Part shown: piece by piece, positions 7,717 through 16,020 of the stretch
Layout of the letters: each line of letters starts with the position of its first letter
Position numbering within the stretch: position 1 is the stretch's first letter
NCBI RefSeq assembly: GCF_030817215.1
Contig: NZ_JAUSZA010000001.1
Coordinates: forward strand, 3,384,501-3,448,500
Direction of reading: 5' to 3'
From: Paenibacillus sp. V4I3
Lineage (GTDB): Bacteria; Bacillota; Bacilli; Paenibacillales; NBRC-103111
Length of the DNA: 64,000 bases
Made by a program: the position numbers and the translations under genes
Notes under the pieces: generated by a model
What the model was told of the DNA's origin: nothing
The model's database searches: none
Seen by the model: the letters and a program-made list of their open reading frames with translations, nothing else

Positions 7717-10700
7717 ATGAATCGAAAAGCAAAGCAGACTTATCGTAAATTAGTAAGTATCATACTGGGAATGCTGATTTTTTTGTCAGGCGTACCCTAC
7801 ATGGGCGCGCCAATGGTTGCCCAAGCGACGGCTGAACAATGGGTCGATGTAGGCTCCGCCGGTGTTACGCAATCTAGTGGAGGTAATACAATGATAACCA
7901 TCGATAACAGCGGCACGCCCTATGTTGCGTTTAGTAATGGGGGTAATCCAGCCGTCAAGAAATATAACGGAAGCGCGTGGGTGAATGTAGGCTCCCTCGG
8001 TTTTGGTGGTTCAATTAATATAAGTATAGCCATCGACAGCAGCGGTACGCCCTATGTTGCGTTTGGGGATGGGGGTTACAGCCAAAAAGCAACCGTCAAG
8101 AAATATAACGGAAGCTCGTGGGTAAATGTAGGCTCCGCCGGTTTTTCGGCAGGTGTTGCAAATTATACTAGTATAGCCATCGACAGCAGCGGCACGCCCT
8201 ATGTTGTGTATAGTGATGGGAGTAATAGCAATAAAGCAACCGTCATGAAATATGACGGAAGCTCGTGGGTGAATGTAGGCTCCGCCGGTTTTTCGGCAGG
8301 TGTTGCAAGTAATACAAGTATGGCCATCGACAGCAGCGGCACGCCCTATGTTGTGTATTGGGATGCGGGTAACAGCTATAAAGCAACCGTCAAGAAATAT
8401 AACGGAAGCGCGTGGGTGAATGTAGGCTCCGCCGGTGTTTCGGCAGGTAATGCAGATTATACAAGGATAGCCATCGACAGCAGCGGCACACTCTATGTTG
8501 TGTTTAAGGATTATATTAACAGCGAAAAAGCAACCGTCATGAAATATAACGGAAGCTCGTGGGTGAATGTAGGCTCCGCCGGTTTTTCGGAAGGTCCTGC
8601 AAACCAAATTAGTATAGTCATCGACAGCAGCGGCACGCCCTATGTTGTGTATCAGGATTGGGGTAACAATGGTAAAGCAACCGTCATGAAATATAACGGA
8701 AGCTCGTGGGTAAATGTAGGCTCCGCCGGTTTTTCGGCAGATCGCGCCGAGTCTACAAGTATAGCCATCGACAGTAGTGGCACGCCCTATGTTGTGTATT
8801 CGGATGGGGGTAACAACTATAAAGTACCCGTCAAGAAGTTTACAATGACATGCACGGTGACGTATAACGGCAACTTCGCTGCGTCCGGAAGCGCGCCGAC
8901 GGACAGCACCATCTATCAGTCGGGATATACGGCCACGGTTCAGGACAACACGGGAGGCCTAGTGAAGACGGGTTACACATTCGCGGGTTGGAACACGAAG
9001 GCAGATGGAACCGGAACGGATTACGTGGCAGGTGTCCCGATCACCATAGGTTCAACCGACGTGACACTGTACGCGAAGTGGACGGCGACGAATGCGGCAA
9101 CGCCGAACATCGGCACGCAGCCGACGGGCGCAACGGTGAATGAAGGCGCAAGCAGCCCGGTCTTGAGCGTAGCAGCAACGGTGAGCGATAGCGGAACGCT
9201 GAGCTACCAGTGGTACAGCAACACGACCAGCAGCAATAGCGGCGGCACAGGGATCAGCGGGGCAACGAGCGCATCGTATGCTGCGCCGACGTTAGCGGCG
9301 GGAACGATGTACTACTATGTCGTGGTGACGAACACCAACAGCAGCGCGACCGGCAGTCAAACGGCGACGGCGACGAGCAGCGTGGTGTCAGTAACGGTGA
9401 ACGCGCTGACCAACGCGGCCACGCCGAGCATTGGCACGCAGCCGACGGGAGGCACGGTAAACGAAGGCGCGAGCAGCCCGGCCTTGAGCGTAGCGGCGAC
9501 GGTGAGCGACAGCGGAACGCTGAGCTACCAGTGGTACAGCAACACGACCAGCAGCAATAGCGGCGGCACAGCGATCAGCGGGGCAACGAGCGCATCGTAT
9601 GCAGCGCCGACGTTAGCGGTGGGAACGACATACTACTATGTCGTTGTGACGAACACGAACAGCGGCGCGACGGGCAGTCAAACGGCCACGGCGACGAGCA
9701 GTGCGGTGTCGGTAACAGTGAACGCGCTGACCAACGCGACAACGCCAAGCATCGATACGCAGCCGACGGGAGCAACGGCGAACGAAGGAGCCAGCAGCCC
9801 GAGCTTGAGCGTAGCGGCGACGGTGAGTGACAGCGGAACGCTGAGCTACCAGTGGTACAGCAACGCGGCGAATAGCACGACTGGCGGCACCGCAATTAGC
9901 GGCGCAACGAGCGCATCATATGCAGCGCCGACGTTAGCGGCGGGAACGACATACTATTATGTCGTGGTGTCGAACACGAACAGCAGCGCAACGGGCAGCC
10001 AAACGGCGACGGCGACGAGCAGTGCGGTGTCGGTAACGGTGAACGCGCTGACGAACGCGGCAACGCCAAGCATCGATACGCAGCCGACGGGAGCAACGGC
10101 GAACGAAGGAGCCAGCAGCCCGAGCTTGAGCGTAGCGGCGACGGTGAGCGACAGCGGTACGCTGAGCTACCAGTGGTACAGCAACGCGGCGAATAGCACG
10201 ACTGGCGGCACCGCAATTAGCGGCGCAACGAGCGCATCATATGCAGCGCCGACGTTAGCGGCGGGAACGACATACTATTATGTCGTAGTGACGAATACGA
10301 ACAGCAGCGCGACGGGCAGCCAAACGGCGACGGTGGCGAGCAGTATTGCCACGGTAACAGTGAACGCGCTGACCAACGTGGCAACGCCGATCATCGGCAC
10401 GCAGCCGACGGGAGCAACGGTGAACGAAGGCGCGAGCAGCCCGAGCTTGAGCGTAGCGGCGACGGTAAGCGACAACGGAACGCTAAGCTATCAGTGGTAC
10501 AGCAACACGACCAGCAGCAATAGCGGCGGCACCGCGATCAGCGGTGAAACAAGCGCATCGTATGCAGCGCCGACGTTAGCGGCGGGAACGACATACTACT
10601 ATGTCGTAGTGACGAATACGAACAGCAGCGCGACTGGCAGCCAAACGGCCACGGCGACGAGCAGTGCGGCGACGGTAACGGTGAACGCGCTGATCAACGC

Positions 10701-13700
10701 GGCCACGCCGAGCATTGGCACACAGCCGACGGGAGCAACGGTGAACGAAGGCGCGAGCAGCCCGAGCTTGAGCGTAACGGCGACGGTGAGCGACAGCGGA
10801 ACGCTGAGCTACCAGTGGTACAGCAACACGACCAGCAGCAATAGCGGCGGCGCAGCGATCAGCGGGGCAACGAGCGCATCGTATGCAGCGCCGACGACAA
10901 CTGCGGGAACGACATACTATTATGTCGTAGTGACGAATACGAACAGCAGCGCGACGGGCAGCCAAACGGCGACGGTGGCGAGCAGTATTGCCACGGTAAC
11001 AGTGAACGCGCTGACCAACGTGGCAACGCCGATCATCGGCACGCAGCCGACGGGAGCAACGGTGAACGAAGGCGCGAGCAGCCCGAGCTTGAGCGTAGCG
11101 GCGACGGTAAGCGACAACGGAACGCTAAGCTATCAGTGGTACAGCAACACGACCAGCAGCAATAGCGGCGGCACCGCGATCAGCGGTGAAACAAGCGCAT
11201 CGTACGCAGTACCAACAGCAACAGCGGGAACGACATACTACTATGTCGTAGTGACGAATACGAACAGCAGCGCGACTGGCAGCCAAACGGCCACGGCGAC
11301 GAGCAGTGCGGCGACGGTAACGGTGAACGCGCTGACCAACGCGGCCACGCCGAGCATTGGCACACAGCCGACGGGAGCAACGGTGAACGAAGGCGCGAGC
11401 AGCCCGAGCTTGAGCGTAACGGCGACGGTGAGCGACAGCGGAACGCTGAGCTACCAGTGGTACAGCAACACGACCAGCAGCAATAGCGGCGGCGCAGCGA
11501 TCAGCGGAGCAACGAGCGCATCGTATGCAGCGCCGACGTTAGCGACGGGAACGACGTACTACTACGTCGTGGTGACGAACACGAACAGCGGTGCGACGGG
11601 CAGCCAAACGGCCACGGTAACAAGCAACGTAGCCAAGTTGACCATAAATGCGGCAAATTCTTCAGCACCTACGGGGCTTACAGCAATAGCTGGGAATGGG
11701 CAAGTTGCGTTAACTTGGAACGGTGTATCTGAAACAGTCACCTACAGTGTCTATAAGGGAACAGCTTCCGGCTCCTATGGCTTAACCCCCATAGCGACAG
11801 TGAGCGGCGTGACATACAGCTACACGGCAACGGGCCTGACGAACGGCACGACCTATTACTTCGCGGTAAAGGCGAGCAACGCAAGAGGAAACAGCGGCTA
11901 CTCCAACGAAGTCATCGCAACACCTCAAGCCGCAATACCGAGCGTATCCAGTAATGCGAATCTGAGCAGCATGGCAGTATCAGGACTAACGTTGAGTTCA
12001 TCGTTTGATACGAGGACATTTTCCTACACAGCGAGCGTGGGGAATGGTGTAACGTTGGTGACAGTGACGCCAACAATATCGGATAGCAACGCGACAGTGA
12101 AAGTGAACGGAACGGCAGTGACGAGCGGTCAAGCGTCGGGGGCGATCAGCCTGAACGTGGGTAACAATCCGATCACCATGGCAGTGACGGCTCAAGATGG
12201 AAAGACCACGCAGACCTACACCGTGATCGTGACTAGAGCCGAAGCGATAACGGCCAGTTCTACTGCACCGATTCAGGTGACGACTAAACCTGTATCCATT
12301 ACCGTCGCAGAGAGTGTAACGAATGCCGAGATTGCGGTCGCAACGACAACGGCAGGATCGAACAAAGAAGCGACGCTCCCGTTAGTGGAAGTACAAGCGG
12401 CTACAACTCTGGGCAATGTGAGTGTAACGATTCCAGACGGAACGAAAATTACAGCTCCCGCCAATTGGGATGGCGCGATCAAGCTGCCGCAAGTGCAAAG
12501 CAACAGCAGCGTAACGGTCAATAGCGGCAACGTGAGCGCCGTCATTGAAGTCGGATCGACGGATGTATCGTTAACGTTCGATAAGGCGGTGCGTTTGCTC
12601 TTCCCGAACCAAAAGGGCAAACAGGTCGGTTTTGTACGAAATGGCGTATTTACCGAGATCACGGGCACGGTATCCGCAGACACCCAAGCAGCGGCAGACA
12701 GCGAAATTGCCGCAAGCGGAGACGCCAAAATGACGGTTGGAAGCGACCTTGTCATTTGGACGAAACACTTTACCAAATTTGTCAGCTACACGCAAGTCGA
12801 TACTACGAGCACAAGCGGAACCAGCGGTGGAGGCGGCGGTGCCGCAACCAATTACGCAACGATTACGGCTGCCAGCGGCGGAACGGCAACGCTGAACGGA
12901 GTTACCATCGAAGTTCCGGCTGGAGCGATGGCTAGCAACATTCAAGTTACGGTAGATAAAGTGAACGACATCTCGATCCTGCCCGTAGACAGCACTTTGC
13001 AATTGATCAGCGAGGTGTACGAGATCAAGAAAGACAAGGATGGCGACTTTAGCAAGCCGGTCGTTATTACACTACCTTTCGACAAGACGAAGGCGGACTT
13101 TGCGAAGTCGACGGCAGGCGTATATTGGCTGAACGAACAAACCCATAAATGGGTGCCATTGGAAATCGTGAAAGTCGACGAAGCGAACGGGACGGCATCT
13201 GGATCGGTGAGCCATTTTACGAAATTTGCCGTTCTGGTAACGGATAAAGCGAAGACCGTACAGCCGCAAACGAACGAAGCGGACTTTGCCGATATCAAAG
13301 GACATTGGTCCGAAGCGAACGTGCGGGAACTGGTGAAGCTCGGCGCGATTAACGGCTATGCGGACAACACGTTTAAGCCAAATGCGAACATCACAAGAGC
13401 GGAATTCGTGACTGTCATCGTCAAAGCGTTCCATCTTGGGGCGCAAGACGGCAAAACCTTTGTCGATACGGAAACCCACTGGGCCAAGAGCGCTATTGCG
13501 ACTGCCGCAGAGTCAGGCATTGTTGCAGGGTATAGCGACAACAGCTTCGGACCGGACGATCTCATTACCCGCGAGCAAATGGCAGCGATCGTCGTTCACG
13601 CCGCCAAGTTGGCTGCGATGGATAAGAGCATCAACTTCCCGGACAGCGCCGATATATCCGACTGGGCGCGAACGGCTATTGCAACGGCGACAGCCAAAGG

Positions 13701-13803
13701 CTTGATCAACGGTTATGGAGACGGCACAGTGAAACCGAAAGTGAACACGACCCGAGCTGAAGCGGTCACGGTCATTCTTAGAGCTTTACAGGCGAAACCG
13801 TAG
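7717..13803 (+). CDS. Giant secreted S-layer-homology surface protein (2,028 residues)
   Basis: Domain order: signal peptide (residues 1-40, ending near AQATA); seven repeats of about 50 residues built on WVNVGSAGF...IAIDSSGTPYVVY...VKKYNGS (about 42-385), consistent with a seven-bladed propeller; one Listeria-Bacteroides/InlB B-type repeat (YTFAGWNTKADGTGTDY, about 390-460); eight Ig-like repeats of about 107 residues (SYQWYSN...TYYYVVVTNTNS, about 463-1308); a fibronectin type III domain (about 1312-1405); a cadherin-like beta-sandwich; a region with VTIEVPAGAM; and three C-terminal SLH domains (about 1850-2028) with TRAEFVTVIVKA-type motifs. SLH domains bind pyruvylated secondary cell-wall polymer, so the protein should be anchored to the cell surface. 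It is the only large gene in the element and has its own terminator. Adhesin or cell-contact roles are inference. Confidence 0.93.
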   Translation: MNRKAKQTYRKLVSIILGMLIFLSGVPYMGAPMVAQATAEQWVDVGSAGVTQSSGGNTMITIDNSGTPYVAFSNGGNPAVKKYNGSAWVNVGSLGFGGSINISIAIDSSGTPYVAFGDGGYSQKATVKKYNGSSWVNVGSAGFSAGVANYTSIAIDSSGTPYVVYSDGSNSNKATVMKYDGSSWVNVGSAGFSAGVASNTSMAIDSSGTPYVVYWDAGNSYKATVKKYNGSAWVNVGSAGVSAGNADYTRIAIDSSGTLYVVFKDYINSEKATVMKYNGSSWVNVGSAGFSEGPANQISIVIDSSGTPYVVYQDWGNNGKATVMKYNGSSWVNVGSAGFSADRAESTSIAIDSSGTPYVVYSDGGNNYKVPVKKFTMTCTVTYNGNFAASGSAPTDSTIYQSGYTATVQDNTGGLVKTGYTFAGWNTKADGTGTDYVAGVPITIGSTDVTLYAKWTATNAATPNIGTQPTGATVNEGASSPVLSVAATVSDSGTLSYQWYSNTTSSNSGGTGISGATSASYAAPTLAAGTMYYYVVVTNTNSSATGSQTATATSSVVSVTVNALTNAATPSIGTQPTGGTVNEGASSPALSVAATVSDSGTLSYQWYSNTTSSNSGGTAISGATSASYAAPTLAVGTTYYYVVVTNTNSGATGSQTATATSSAVSVTVNALTNATTPSIDTQPTGATANEGASSPSLSVAATVSDSGTLSYQWYSNAANSTTGGTAISGATSASYAAPTLAAGTTYYYVVVSNTNSSATGSQTATATSSAVSVTVNALTNAATPSIDTQPTGATANEGASSPSLSVAATVSDSGTLSYQWYSNAANSTTGGTAISGATSASYAAPTLAAGTTYYYVVVTNTNSSATGSQTATVASSIATVTVNALTNVATPIIGTQPTGATVNEGASSPSLSVAATVSDNGTLSYQWYSNTTSSNSGGTAISGETSASYAAPTLAAGTTYYYVVVTNTNSSATGSQTATATSSAATVTVNALINAATPSIGTQPTGATVNEGASSPSLSVTATVSDSGTLSYQWYSNTTSSNSGGAAISGATSASYAAPTTTAGTTYYYVVVTNTNSSATGSQTATVASSIATVTVNALTNVATPIIGTQPTGATVNEGASSPSLSVAATVSDNGTLSYQWYSNTTSSNSGGTAISGETSASYAVPTATAGTTYYYVVVTNTNSSATGSQTATATSSAATVTVNALTNAATPSIGTQPTGATVNEGASSPSLSVTATVSDSGTLSYQWYSNTTSSNSGGAAISGATSASYAAPTLATGTTYYYVVVTNTNSGATGSQTATVTSNVAKLTINAANSSAPTGLTAIAGNGQVALTWNGVSETVTYSVYKGTASGSYGLTPIATVSGVTYSYTATGLTNGTTYYFAVKASNARGNSGYSNEVIATPQAAIPSVSSNANLSSMAVSGLTLSSSFDTRTFSYTASVGNGVTLVTVTPTISDSNATVKVNGTAVTSGQASGAISLNVGNNPITMAVTAQDGKTTQTYTVIVTRAEAITASSTAPIQVTTKPVSITVAESVTNAEIAVATTTAGSNKEATLPLVEVQAATTLGNVSVTIPDGTKITAPANWDGAIKLPQVQSNSSVTVNSGNVSAVIEVGSTDVSLTFDKAVRLLFPNQKGKQVGFVRNGVFTEITGTVSADTQAAADSEIAASGDAKMTVGSDLVIWTKHFTKFVSYTQVDTTSTSGTSGGGGGAATNYATITAASGGTATLNGVTIEVPAGAMASNIQVTVDKVNDISILPVDSTLQLISEVYEIKKDKDGDFSKPVVITLPFDKTKADFAKSTAGVYWLNEQTHKWVPLEIVKVDEANGTASGSVSHFTKFAVLVTDKAKTVQPQTNEADFADIKGHWSEANVRELVKLGAINGYADNTFKPNANITRAEFVTVIVKAFHLGAQDGKTFVDTETHWAKSAIATAAESGIVAGYSDNSFGPDDLITREQMAAIVVHAAKLAAMDKSINFPDSADISDWARTAIATATAKGLINGYGDGTVKPKVNTTRAEAVTVILRALQAKP
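9103..11640 (+). repeat. Eight tandem 321-324-bp repeats encoding Ig-like domains
   Basis: The DNA unit recurs eight times and is strongly GC-rich compared with the flanks. A two-repeat block of 642 bp appears duplicated: sequence around 10278-10475 recurs unchanged at 10920-11117. This indicates recent in-frame expansion by recombination, so copy number is likely to vary between strains. Confidence 0.88.
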
Positions 13804-13861
13804 TGGTTCTGATGTGGGGCTGCTATCACGGAGCGCCAAATTAATCTCAGATTAACGCATG

Positions 13862-13913
13862 AAAAAGGGACTATCCGCAGGCATAAATGATGCCGGATGA
13901 TAGTCCCTTTTTT
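13862..13913 (+). terminator. Terminator of the SLH protein gene
   Basis: The arms AAAAAGGGACTATC and GATAGTCCCTTTTTT enclose a further GCATAAATGATGC-type inner hairpin, 58 bp after the stop codon. Confidence 0.9.
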
Positions 13914-13937
13914 GCTATAAATTAACAGTTCTTGTTG

Positions 13938-14045
13938 CTATATTTTAAATTTTTTAATTTCGTCTTTCGTCAGCCCGGTTACCTCCATGATAGAGTAAAG
14001 TCTAATTTCTGGTACAAGATCATTGACATTGCTCTGGAAGATAAG
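13938..14045 (-). pseudogene. C-terminal remnant of an unidentified protein
   Basis: On the minus strand an open stretch of about 35 codons ends LYSIMEVTGLTKDEIKKFKI at a TAG (13938-13940), with a stop immediately upstream and no start. The ending resembles C-termini of Rpn-type (PD-D/EXK) transposase-associated nucleases. That is a weak recollection only. It lies between the SLH gene and the right end of the element. Confidence 0.3.
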
Positions 14046-14242
14046 AAAAGACGTGCGTGAACATTATGCCAACTGAAGGACAAAATCAAGTCTCTCTCAA
14101 TGTTACTAGATTCGATAGAGCAATAACAATAACTTTGGATACGTCAATGTTTAAGCACTTTTTTTGTTCAGGGATGTAAGTAAAACAGTTCTTAGACATT
14201 ATGTATTGTTGTGCATGAAAATTCATTTAGCTCTTTGCGGAT

Positions 14243-14375
14243 ATTCTCATCAATTATGAAAATGTGTGATTGAAATAACTACCTCCGGAAGTTACTTTCT
14301 CATTAATTTTGAAAATGACACTTGATAAATCAACGTTTATAACTGGTGTTTTCTCAACAACTATGACACCATACA
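14243..14375 (-). repeat. Right-end transposase-site repeats
   Basis: Read on the minus strand from 14375 inward are the terminal TGTATGGTGTCATAG...TTGAGAAAA, then TTTTCAAAATTAATGAGAAA (14295-14316), then TTTTCATAATTGATGAGAAT (14243-14263). The last two have the same core as the left-end motifs in opposite orientation, making the ends inverted arrays. Confidence 0.7.
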
Positions 14376-14606
14376 GAAATTTATTAAAATCGATGAGAGA
14401 GAATTTAAGGAGGTAATTAGATTGCTAAGAATCTTAAAGCGACCAGATCCTTTATTAAAATCCGTTTGAAACTCGAGGGGGTTCTTGTTCCAGATCAAAT
14501 TAAATATAAAATGTTCATACTCAGCCTGCCGCTTCGCCAATGGTCGATATGTTGAGAAGTCATTCTAGCATTATTGAGGATGAGTCATTAACAAGATAAT
14601 AACCAT
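14376..14606 (+). pseudogene. Remnant of the older element: broken gene start with an ATT at the start site
   Basis: After the target duplication the rest of the 30-bp end repeat runs to 14401. An excellent AAGGAGG (14407-14413) then precedes ATT GCT AAG at 14421, where ATG would be expected. The frame reads AKNLKATRSFIKIRLKLEG... for 44 codons to a TGA at 14553. A second fragment (VDMLRSHSSIIEDESLTR, stop about 14600) continues in another frame. By position this may be the first transposition gene of the older element, but no family was recognised. The following stretch to 14760 has only an unrecognised open frame (GHGSRWYRAIIRFYLDRL). Confidence 0.4.
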
Positions 14607-14763
14607 AATCGAAAATATTGAAGTCGAATGAGTTATTATTAGGGCATGGAAGTAGATGGTATCGAGCGATAATTAGATTTTATCTTGATCGTCTTTGTGA
14701 CAGCAAATTGGTCAATGATTATCAGTCCGGTATCTGGTGTCGGGCAGACTGTAAAATGAACGA

Positions 14764-14800
14764 ATCCCCACTGGCCCTACTCGACTGGTGGGGTATTTTT
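14764..14800 (-). terminator. Terminator at the end of the partition operon
   Basis: CCCCAC and GTGGGG arms (about 14766-14792) enclose the TAG stop of the ribbon-helix-helix gene. The T-run is better on the plus strand (TATTTTTAT), so it may act in both directions. Confidence 0.5.
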
Positions 14801-15022
14801 ATGTCTTCGCATATACTCTTTTACGGCCTCTACCACAACATCAACCATCTTCTTATTCTGTTTCGCGGCGAATATCTTTAACTCAGTATGGAATTGATCA
14901 TCGAAATCAAATGTTGCTTTTTTCTTATTTACAGGTTTCTGTATACCTGTATTTACAGTTTCCTGTATTTCTTGACTCCGCCGTTTTCCTAATAACTGCT
15001 CAATCGCATCACGCTTGGACAC
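14777..15022 (-). CDS. Ribbon-helix-helix-type partition/regulator protein
   Basis: 81 residues from a GTG at 15022, chosen because GGAGC lies six bases upstream; a TTG at 15043 is an alternative without a good site. The C-terminal half (FDFDDQFHTELKIFAAKQNK...VVEAVKEYMRR) matches a ribbon-helix-helix fold, with a basic N-terminal tail. It overlaps the end of the ParA gene by 14 bp, implying coupling. Known ParA/RHH pairs use the small protein as centromere-binding adaptor and repressor. TACAG-rich repeats in and around this operon are candidate sites. Confidence 0.72.
   Translation of the reverse strand: MSKRDAIEQLLGKRRSQEIQETVNTGIQKPVNKKKATFDFDDQFHTELKIFAAKQNKKMVDVVVEAVKEYMRRHKNTPPVE
14930..14970 (-). 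repeat. TACAG repeat cluster inside the RHH gene
   Basis: Read on the minus strand, AATACAGGAAACTGTAAAT is followed by ACAGGTATACAGAAACCTGT, giving alternating TACAG and CTGTA motifs. Similar clusters occur at 15081-15104 and 15790-15816, which suggests binding sites for the operon's own small protein. Confidence 0.45.
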
Positions 15023-15773
15023 GCTGCTCCAGCTCCTCGACAAAATTTCTATAATTGCTTAGTGCCGATGTATCCGAATTACTGTATTCCTGTATTCCTG
15101 TAATAGAAAACTCCTTGATTCTATTTCTTCGCTTTATTTCCGATCGAAACACAACTCCCTCGTATTCTCTCCTTACCCTATCAATGATTGTTTTATCAAT
15201 GATTGTTCTAGAATCGATCATTGTTGGCAATATGCCGCATAAAACAAGGTCCAGCTTTTTAACCTCTTTGATGTGAATCATTGTTGCGATGTATCTGTCC
15301 AGCGCGTCATAACACATTGGTTCGCATTGTAGCATGACGATTGCATAGTCGGAAGCCACTAAACCATTAATAGTGTGCTCTCCGAGATTTGGAGGTAAAT
15401 CAATAAGTATGTAGTCGTATCTGGCCTTTACTTTATGTAGTGTATCTCTCAAAATGGTCGAACTCATTGAAGGGTTTTGATGGATAAGCATGGGCAGAGT
15501 TGCAAGCATTTCATCAGCCGGAATGAAGTGAAGGTTGTAGGTTAACTTGCGGATGTAGGGGGTGGGATTCATGTTTTTACATGCCTCAAAAATAGTCATT
15601 TTGGAGTAATCGTGTATATCTCGTTGAGTAAGAAACTGTGTCAAATTGCCTTGGCTATCGAAGTCGACACAGAGAACCTTGTACTTCTTAGAGAGAAGAT
15701 ACCCCGTGATGGCCGTGGTTGTCGTTTTGCCAACGCCGCCTTTTTGATTACCGATTGAAATAATGGCTCCCAT
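15009..15773 (-). CDS. ParA/Soj-family partition ATPase
   Basis: 254 residues. The deviant Walker A is near the start (GNQKGGVGKTTT), followed by CVDFDSQGNLTQ and the Walker B region ILIDLPPNLG, all typical of ParA ATPases. The frame is open upstream to 15884, but AAGGAGGA is spaced eight bases from the ATG at 15773, and homologues begin MGAIISIGNQKGG-like. It forms an operon with the RHH gene. No replication initiator is nearby, so it is likely a partition module left by an integrated plasmid or conjugative element. Confidence 0.9.
   Translation of the reverse strand: MGAIISIGNQKGGVGKTTTTAITGYLLSKKYKVLCVDFDSQGNLTQFLTQRDIHDYSKMTIFEACKNMNPTPYIRKLTYNLHFIPADEMLATLPMLIHQNPSMSSTILRDTLHKVKARYDYILIDLPPNLGEHTINGLVASDYAIVMLQCEPMCYDALDRYIATMIHIKEVKKLDLVLCGILPTMIDSRTIIDKTIIDRVRREYEGVVFRSEIKRRNRIKEFSITGIQEYSNSDTSALSNYRNFVEELEQRVQA
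15081..15104 (-). repeat. Tandem TACAGGAA repeats at the end of the ParA gene
   Basis: Three abutting copies on the minus strand (TACAGGAA, TACAGGAA, TACAGTAA) lie within coding sequence. The 8-bp periodicity resembles the heptad arrays bound by omega-type RHH partition proteins. Confidence 0.5.
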
Positions 15774-15789
15774 AACCCATTCCTCCTTA

Positions 15790-15816
15790 TTTCTGTAAAC
15801 CTTTATTCCTGTATAT
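15790..15816 (-). promoter_or_regulatory. Probable operator upstream of the ParA gene
   Basis: ATACAGGAAT and TTTACAGAAAT lie on the minus strand 17-43 bp before the ParA ATG and share the TACAG core of the intragenic repeats. The location suits autoregulation by the RHH protein. Confidence 0.45.
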
Positions 15817-16020
15817 AGTTCTACAATAGATCTATTTAAAAGGGGGTCATGCACGGTCAAGTCGAGAGTGTATTCAGCAACCATAGCGCCAGGAATTTCT
15901 CTTTCAAATCAATTTTCTGTATATTTATCCATAAGGTCACTTTTCGCCAAAATTTTTTTCTAACGAATTCTGCAACAAATCGTCAAATTCGCTGTCATGC
16001 ACAACAAATTCCAACGAATT

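Larger units (their letters stand above)
6987..14375 (+). mobile_element. 7,389-bp non-autonomous TGT...ACA transposon carrying a giant SLH protein
   Basis: The left terminus (TGTGTGGTGTCATA...TTGAGAAAA) and the right terminus read inward (TGTATGGTGTCATA...TTGAGAAAA) match at 24 of 27 positions. The flanks are GAAAT at 6982-6986 and GAAAT at 14376-14380, a 5-bp target duplication. Both ends carry several internal copies of a motif near TTTCAnAATTnnTGAGAA, as in Tn7/Mu/Tn552-type elements with DDE transposases. Removing the element and one GAAAT rebuilds a perfect second copy of the 30-bp repeat at 6934-6963. No transposase gene is inside, so it should need one in trans. Cargo is the SLH protein plus small remnants. 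Confidence 0.82.

Noticed and set aside
8011..8607. Minus-strand 198-codon frame with repeating segments
   Set aside because: It mirrors the propeller repeats of the SLH protein and has no independent coding signal.
9575..11380. Long minus-strand open frames opposite the Ig-like repeats
   Set aside because: They repeat with the same period as the plus-strand gene, have biased Arg/Ser/Cys or Ala/Val composition and no ribosome sites. They are shadows of the GC-rich repeat.
9103..11640. Regular repeats considered as a CRISPR array
   Set aside because: The unit is over 320 bp, lies in one long reading frame and has no spacer structure; there are no cas genes.
14618..14881. 87-codon plus-strand frame after the older element remnant
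   Set aside because: It runs through the partition-operon terminator into the RHH gene in antisense. Only its first half might be a remnant and no family was recognised.
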